Positions 62,497-64,000 of a DNA stretch of 64,000 bases are shown piece after piece. Origin of the DNA: Ardenticatenaceae bacterium (GTDB lineage: Bacteria > Chloroflexota > Anaerolineae > Promineifilales > Promineifilaceae); assembly GCA_020634245.1 (NCBI GenBank), contig JACKCC010000026.1, forward strand, positions 27,158-91,157, written 5' to 3'. The first letter of the stretch is position 1; each line of letters starts with the position of its first letter. Made by a program: the position numbers and the translations under genes. The notes beneath the pieces are model-generated. The model was not told the DNA's origin. It searched no databases and saw only the letters and a list, made by a program, of their open reading frames with translations.

Positions 62497-63451
62497 TCGT
62501 TATGACAACTTTCCCCCGGTGACGGCCGTTTTCCAGCCAGCGCATCCCATCAGCAACCTCACCCAACGGGAATCGCTTACCAATCACCGGCACGACCTGG
62601 CCCGCTTCCAGCAGTTCCTTCATAAAAACCAGGTCTTTGCGGTTTGGTTTGTGGACGAGTGAACTGGCTTTTTTGCCATCCTTTTTGGAAAGGAACGGCC
62701 CCAGAAACAGCGAGGTCGCGTTAAACGCGCAGGCGACGTAATTCCCCTGCGGCGTCAAGACCCGCATGTAGTCAGATACAGAATGGTTAGCAACAATGTC
62801 GAAAATGATGTCGTACCTTTGCTCGCTTTTTGTGAAGTCTTCTTGATTGTAGTCGATGACGTGATCGGCCCCAATGGAACGTACCAGGTCGAGATTTTTA
62901 GTGCTGCATACGGCCGTTACCTCCGCCCCCAACGCCTTGGCAATCTGCACCGCAAACGTGCCCACCCCACCCGACGCGCCATTAATCAGCACCTTTTGTC
63001 CCGGCTGAATCTGCCCTTTATCGCGCAAACCTTGTAAAGCGACGACGGCAGCCTGGGGAACGGCCGCTGCCTCCTCAAATGTCAAATTATCCGGTTTCAA
63101 CACCAGCGCGTCTTCTGGTACAGCCACATACTCGGCATAAGCGCCAAAACCACACTCGCCAATATCGCCAAACACCGTGTCGCCCGGCTGAAACTGCGTC
63201 ACGCTGCTGCCCACCGCTTCAACCCGCCCCGCGATATCCCCACCGGGTATCGCGTGCTTCGGTTTGAGCAGCCCATACCCCATCAGGCGAACCAAAAACG
63301 GCTCCCCTTTCACCAGCGCCTTGTCACCATAATTGATAGATGCCGCCTGAATCTTTACAAACACATCACCGTCGCCGGGAACTGGCTTTTCCATCTCTTT
63401 CAATTTCAAAAAATCTGGTGATCCGTATTTTGTGTGCACAATTGCTTTCAT
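62492..63451 (-). CDS. Medium-chain zinc-type oxidoreductase (quinone reductase-like)
   Basis: 319 residues. MKAIVHTKYGSPDFLKLKEM and VFVKIQAASINYGDKALVKG at the N-terminus, HAIPGGDIAGRVEAVGSSV, NADPH loop INGASGGVGTFAVQIAKALG and GADHVIDYNQEDF. Typical of NAD(P)-dependent alcohol dehydrogenase/quinone reductase relatives. The conserved dyad lies 33 bases upstream of the start, so it is a likely target of the adjacent regulator. It heads a run of minus-strand genes down to about 61.3 kb. Confidence 0.88.
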   Translation of the reverse strand: MKAIVHTKYGSPDFLKLKEMEKPVPGDGDVFVKIQAASINYGDKALVKGEPFLVRLMGYGLLKPKHAIPGGDIAGRVEAVGSSVTQFQPGDTVFGDIGECGFGAYAEYVAVPEDALVLKPDNLTFEEAAAVPQAAVVALQGLRDKGQIQPGQKVLINGASGGVGTFAVQIAKALGAEVTAVCSTKNLDLVRSIGADHVIDYNQEDFTKSEQRYDIIFDIVANHSVSDYMRVLTPQGNYVACAFNATSLFLGPFLSKKDGKKASSLVHKPNRKDLVFMKELLEAGQVVPVIGKRFPLGEVADGMRWLENGRHRGKVVITM

Positions 63452-63483
63452 TTGATTGTTCCTCTTTATGAATGCGAAACCTT

Positions 63484-63534
63484 ACACCTTTAGCATAACT
63501 GGCAGACGATACGCATGTCATACCACGAAAGTGT
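63484..63534 (-). promoter_or_regulatory. Conserved dyad upstream of the oxidoreductase (site 3)
   Basis: Half-sites ACACCTTTAGCATA (63484-63497) and TACCACGAAAGTGT (63521-63534), inverted, 23 bases apart, followed by TTAACC. Same layout as at 45650 and 58027. Confidence 0.7.
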
Positions 63535-63565
63535 TAACCAGCGGGTTAATCAAAATACGATGGAG

Positions 63566-63598
63566 AATAAAAAACGAGCTGGCGTTGGTCAGCTCGTT
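63566..63598 (-). terminator. Rho-independent terminator of the MalT-like gene
   Basis: On the minus strand AACGAGCTG, eight bases, CAGCTCGTT then TTTTATTC: a perfect nine-pair stem with a U-run, 38 bases after the regulator stop. Confidence 0.85.
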
Positions 63599-63635
63599 CA
63601 AGAATGATTCAAATTTTGAGAACAAATGTATTGAA

Positions 63636-64000
63636 TCAAGTAGATGACAGGATGCCCAAATCTCTGGCCCTGGCAACAGCCTGAATACGACTGTTGACCC
63701 CCAGCTTGCTGTAGATGTTCCGAGTATGGGCTTTGACCGTGTTTAGTGCGAGGAATAATTGGGTGGCGATTTCCTGATTCGTCAGCCCGTCAGCGATAAG
63801 TTCGAGCACCTCAAGTTCCCGGTCACTCAGCGGCTCAATCCAGTCAAATTCGGAACTTTCAGGCTGTAGTAGAACGGTTGGCTCTGGTTCAGAAACCGGG
63901 AAAGCGGCCAGCAACTGGCGGACATAATCAGTGGCGATACCATGGGACAGCACTTCGTAAAGCAAGCGGGCCACTGCCGGGCCTTCGTCTACAAACGTAC
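63636..64000 (-). CDS. MalT-like LuxR regulator (partial, C-terminal end)
   Basis: Open to the right edge; 121 codons seen. The sequence FVDEGPAVARLLYEVLS and the LuxR helix-turn-helix (LSDRELEVLELIADGLTNQE, LALNTVKAHTRNIYSKLGV) closely match the end of the regulator at 45748. The N-terminal ATPase and TPR parts lie outside the window. Like its paralogue, it is followed by the conserved dyad and then the presumed target gene. Confidence 0.9.
   Translation of the reverse strand, partial: TFVDEGPAVARLLYEVLSHGIATDYVRQLLAAFPVSEPEPTVLLQPESSEFDWIEPLSDRELEVLELIADGLTNQEIATQLFLALNTVKAHTRNIYSKLGVNSRIQAVARARDLGILSST

Noticed and set aside
1..64000. CRISPR arrays, rRNA or tRNA genes
   Set aside because: No regularly spaced short repeats with unique spacers were seen, and no rRNA or tRNA was recognised by eye; a tRNA scan would be needed to exclude one fully.

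Overview
The window looks like a chromosomal segment of a filamentous or anaerobic-type member of the Chloroflexota (Anaerolineae/Caldilineae-like). This is an inference from gene content: large ATP-binding LuxR regulators, a galactan locus, DUF4386 and DUF6326 membrane proteins, an XPB-type helicase trio and several IS families. It is not based on any rRNA, since none is present. A signature of the genome is an extremely over-represented 8-bp palindrome, ACGGCCGT. I counted about 79 copies by eye, read in proteins mostly as T-A-V or (N/D)-G-R. It is nearly absent from the insertion-sequence block (about 50.7-55.8 kb) and sparse in the sugar-transport block (26.4-31.3 kb).

Region 1 (1-16.7 kb) is an extracellular/cytoplasmic contractile injection system (eCIS, Afp/PVC-like). 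On the minus strand it reads: terminator cap (Afp16-like), one sheath, one tube, a large Pro-rich protein at the Afp6 position, LysM hub protein, VgrG-like spike, a small PAAR-like tip candidate, gp25, baseplate J fused to a beta-propeller, tail protein I, and a membrane-anchored protein with a LamG-like domain that runs off the left edge. A divergent DUF4157 (HExxH) cargo-type protein and an AAA+ ATPase (Afp15-like) follow. No tape-measure protein or tail fibre is seen, so they may lie to the left. Region 2 (17.2-22.6 kb) holds four membrane proteins, one with six DUF1508/YegP-like modules.

Region 3 (22.6-26.3 kb) contains a sulfatase C-terminal remnant, an intact GH3 glycosidase and a broken anaerobic sulfatase-maturase gene: a decayed sulfated-glycan module. 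Region 4 (26.4-36.2 kb) is a galactan utilisation locus: GH53 endo-galactanase, ABC permeases and binding protein in one minus-strand operon, with GH2 beta-galactosidase and a LacI repressor on the plus strand. Palindromic operators lie between the two transcription units. Region 5 (36.5-42.9 kb) encodes an XPB helicase and two helicase-associated proteins, one with a SWIM zinc finger.

Region 6 (43-50.6 kb) has serine-hydrolase lipoproteins, a pair of small paralogous proteins, a MalT-like LuxR regulator, a decayed third hydrolase copy, a pentapeptide-repeat protein and a GNAT enzyme. Region 7 (50.7-55.8 kb) is a nested IS cluster: an IS3-family element inside an IS630 element, directly beside an IS1-like element split by an IS982 element. 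Region 8 (55.8-64 kb) holds membrane proteins, an acyltransferase, two zinc-type oxidoreductases, an alpha/beta hydrolase and the end of a second MalT-like regulator. Three copies of a conserved dyad, upstream of the serine hydrolase, the acyltransferase and an oxidoreductase, suggest one regulon controlled by these MalT-like proteins. Palindromic intergenic repeats are frequent in this region.
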